This document shows, in pieces, positions 63,496 through 64,000 of a DNA stretch of 64,000 nucleotides. This stretch comes from Enterobacteriaceae bacterium RIT691. Its GTDB lineage: Bacteria; Pseudomonadota; Gammaproteobacteria; Enterobacterales; Enterobacteriaceae. The stretch covers positions 1-64,000 of the forward strand of contig WJYM01000010.1 in the NCBI GenBank assembly GCA_009668205.1, written 5' to 3'. Every line of letters starts with the position of its first letter. Positions within the stretch are counted from its first letter, which is position 1. Under the pieces are notes generated by a model. It worked only from the letters and a program-made list of their open reading frames with translations. It had not been told where the DNA came from and did not search any database. The position numbers were made by a program, and so were the translations under genes.

Positions 63496-64000
63496 ATGAA
63501 CAAAACTGATGAACTGCGTTCGGCGCGCATCGACAGCCTCGTGACGCCTGCTGAACTGGCGCAGCGTCACCCGGTTTCCGCTGAAGTCGCAAACCATGTG
63601 ACCGCTTCCCGCCGTCGCATTGAAAAAATTCTTAACGGTGAAGATAAACGTCTTTTGGTGGTGATGGGCCCCTGCTCCATTCACGATCTGGACGCGGCAG
63701 TGGATTACGCTCGTCGCCTGCAAACCCTGCGTGAAAAGCACCAGTCGCGTCTTGAAATCGTGATGCGCACCTATTTCGAAAAGCCACGTACCGTTGTGGG
63801 CTGGAAAGGCCTGATTTCCGATCCGGATCTCAACGGCAGCTACCGCGTCAATCACGGCATTGAGCTGGCACGCAAACTCCTGCTGCAGGTCAATGAGCTG
63901 GGCGTCCCTACGGCCACCGAATTTTTGGATATGGTGACCGGGCAATTTATCGCCGATTTGATCAGCTGGGGCGCGATTGGTGCCCGTACCACCGAGAGCC
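63496..64000 (+). CDS. aroH: DAHP synthase, Trp-sensitive (partial, runs off the window)
   Basis: First step of aromatic synthesis, joining PEP and erythrose 4-phosphate. Only the first 168 codons are in the window and no stop is reached. The class I AroFGH signatures LVVMGPCSIHDLDAAVDYAR, MRTYFEKPRTVVGWKG and LATEFLDM-type TATEFLDMV are seen. The N-terminus MNKTDELRSARID, the TrpR operator and the ppsA-ppsR-aroH order identify aroH rather than aroF or aroG. Start preceded by GAGAATCCTG. Confidence 0.95.
   Translation, partial: MNKTDELRSARIDSLVTPAELAQRHPVSAEVANHVTASRRRIEKILNGEDKRLLVVMGPCSIHDLDAAVDYARRLQTLREKHQSRLEIVMRTYFEKPRTVVGWKGLISDPDLNGSYRVNHGIELARKLLLQVNELGVPTATEFLDMVTGQFIADLISWGAIGARTTES

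Overview
The window is a chromosomal segment from a member of the Enterobacteriaceae. Gene order follows the E. coli K-12 gstA-to-aroH interval closely: tyrS-pdxH-mliC-anmK-slyB-slyA, nemRA-gloA-rnt, grxD-mepH-sodB-purR, cfa-ribE-mdtK-valVW, pykF-lpp-ldtE-sufABCDSE, menI-ydiJ-ydiK-rprA, ppsA-ppsR-aroH. Most core proteins look very close to their E. coli counterparts as I recall them. The REP-type repeats and accessory content point to the Enterobacter/Lelliottia/Leclercia side of the family rather than Escherichia; this genus-level guess is inference. I see no insertion sequence, integrase, CRISPR array or prophage gene.

Region by region. 1-15.8 kb is core: glutathione transferase, TyrRS, vitamin B6 oxidase, envelope lipoproteins, SlyA with the divergent ydhIJK efflux set, SodC, and the electrophile defence set nemR-nemA-gloA, then RNase T. 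Two departures from E. coli are the absence of pdxY next to tyrS (two REP elements lie there) and a membrane diguanylate cyclase inserted between slyB and slyA. 16.0-21.0 kb is a four-gene chaperone-usher fimbrial operon sitting exactly where E. coli carries lhr. 21.1-32.1 kb is core again: GrxD, MepH, SodB, YdhP, the tiny YnhF, PurR, PunR/PunC, Cfa, RibE, MdtK. 32.2-41.1 kb is an accessory block after three tRNA-Val genes. It holds a pair of LuxR-type regulators, a YfiH/PgeF paralogue, a polar amino-acid ABC importer, a FecCD-type importer resembling the molybdate/tungstate MolABC class with a ModE-like site upstream, and a ModA-like protein with no signal peptide translated just after fumD. 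E. coli carries ydhR and ydhSTUXWVY in this slot. 41.1-57.2 kb is core (fumD, pykF, lpp, ldtE, suf operon, menI, ydiJ, ydiK, sRNA rprA) with an added LpxP-like acyltransferase upstream of sufA. 57.2-64 kb has a GH3 beta-glycosidase in place of the E. coli ydiL-fadK stretch, then ppsA, ppsR and the first 505 bases of aroH, which runs off the window.

Functional threads. Stress and envelope: SodB, SodC, NemR/NemA/GloA, the Fur-controlled Suf system, the PhoP-type slyB promoter, Lpp with its crosslinking LdtE, and RcsB-driven RprA. Carbon flux: pykF and ppsA both carry recognisable Cra sites, so glycolytic and gluconeogenic PEP steps are oppositely controlled by one regulator, with PpsR as post-translational switch and AroH drawing PEP into aromatic synthesis under a TrpR operator. 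Purines: PurR with two operators, PunR/PunC. Many operators could be read directly (NemR, PurR, Cra, Fur, TrpR, PhoP and RcsB types).
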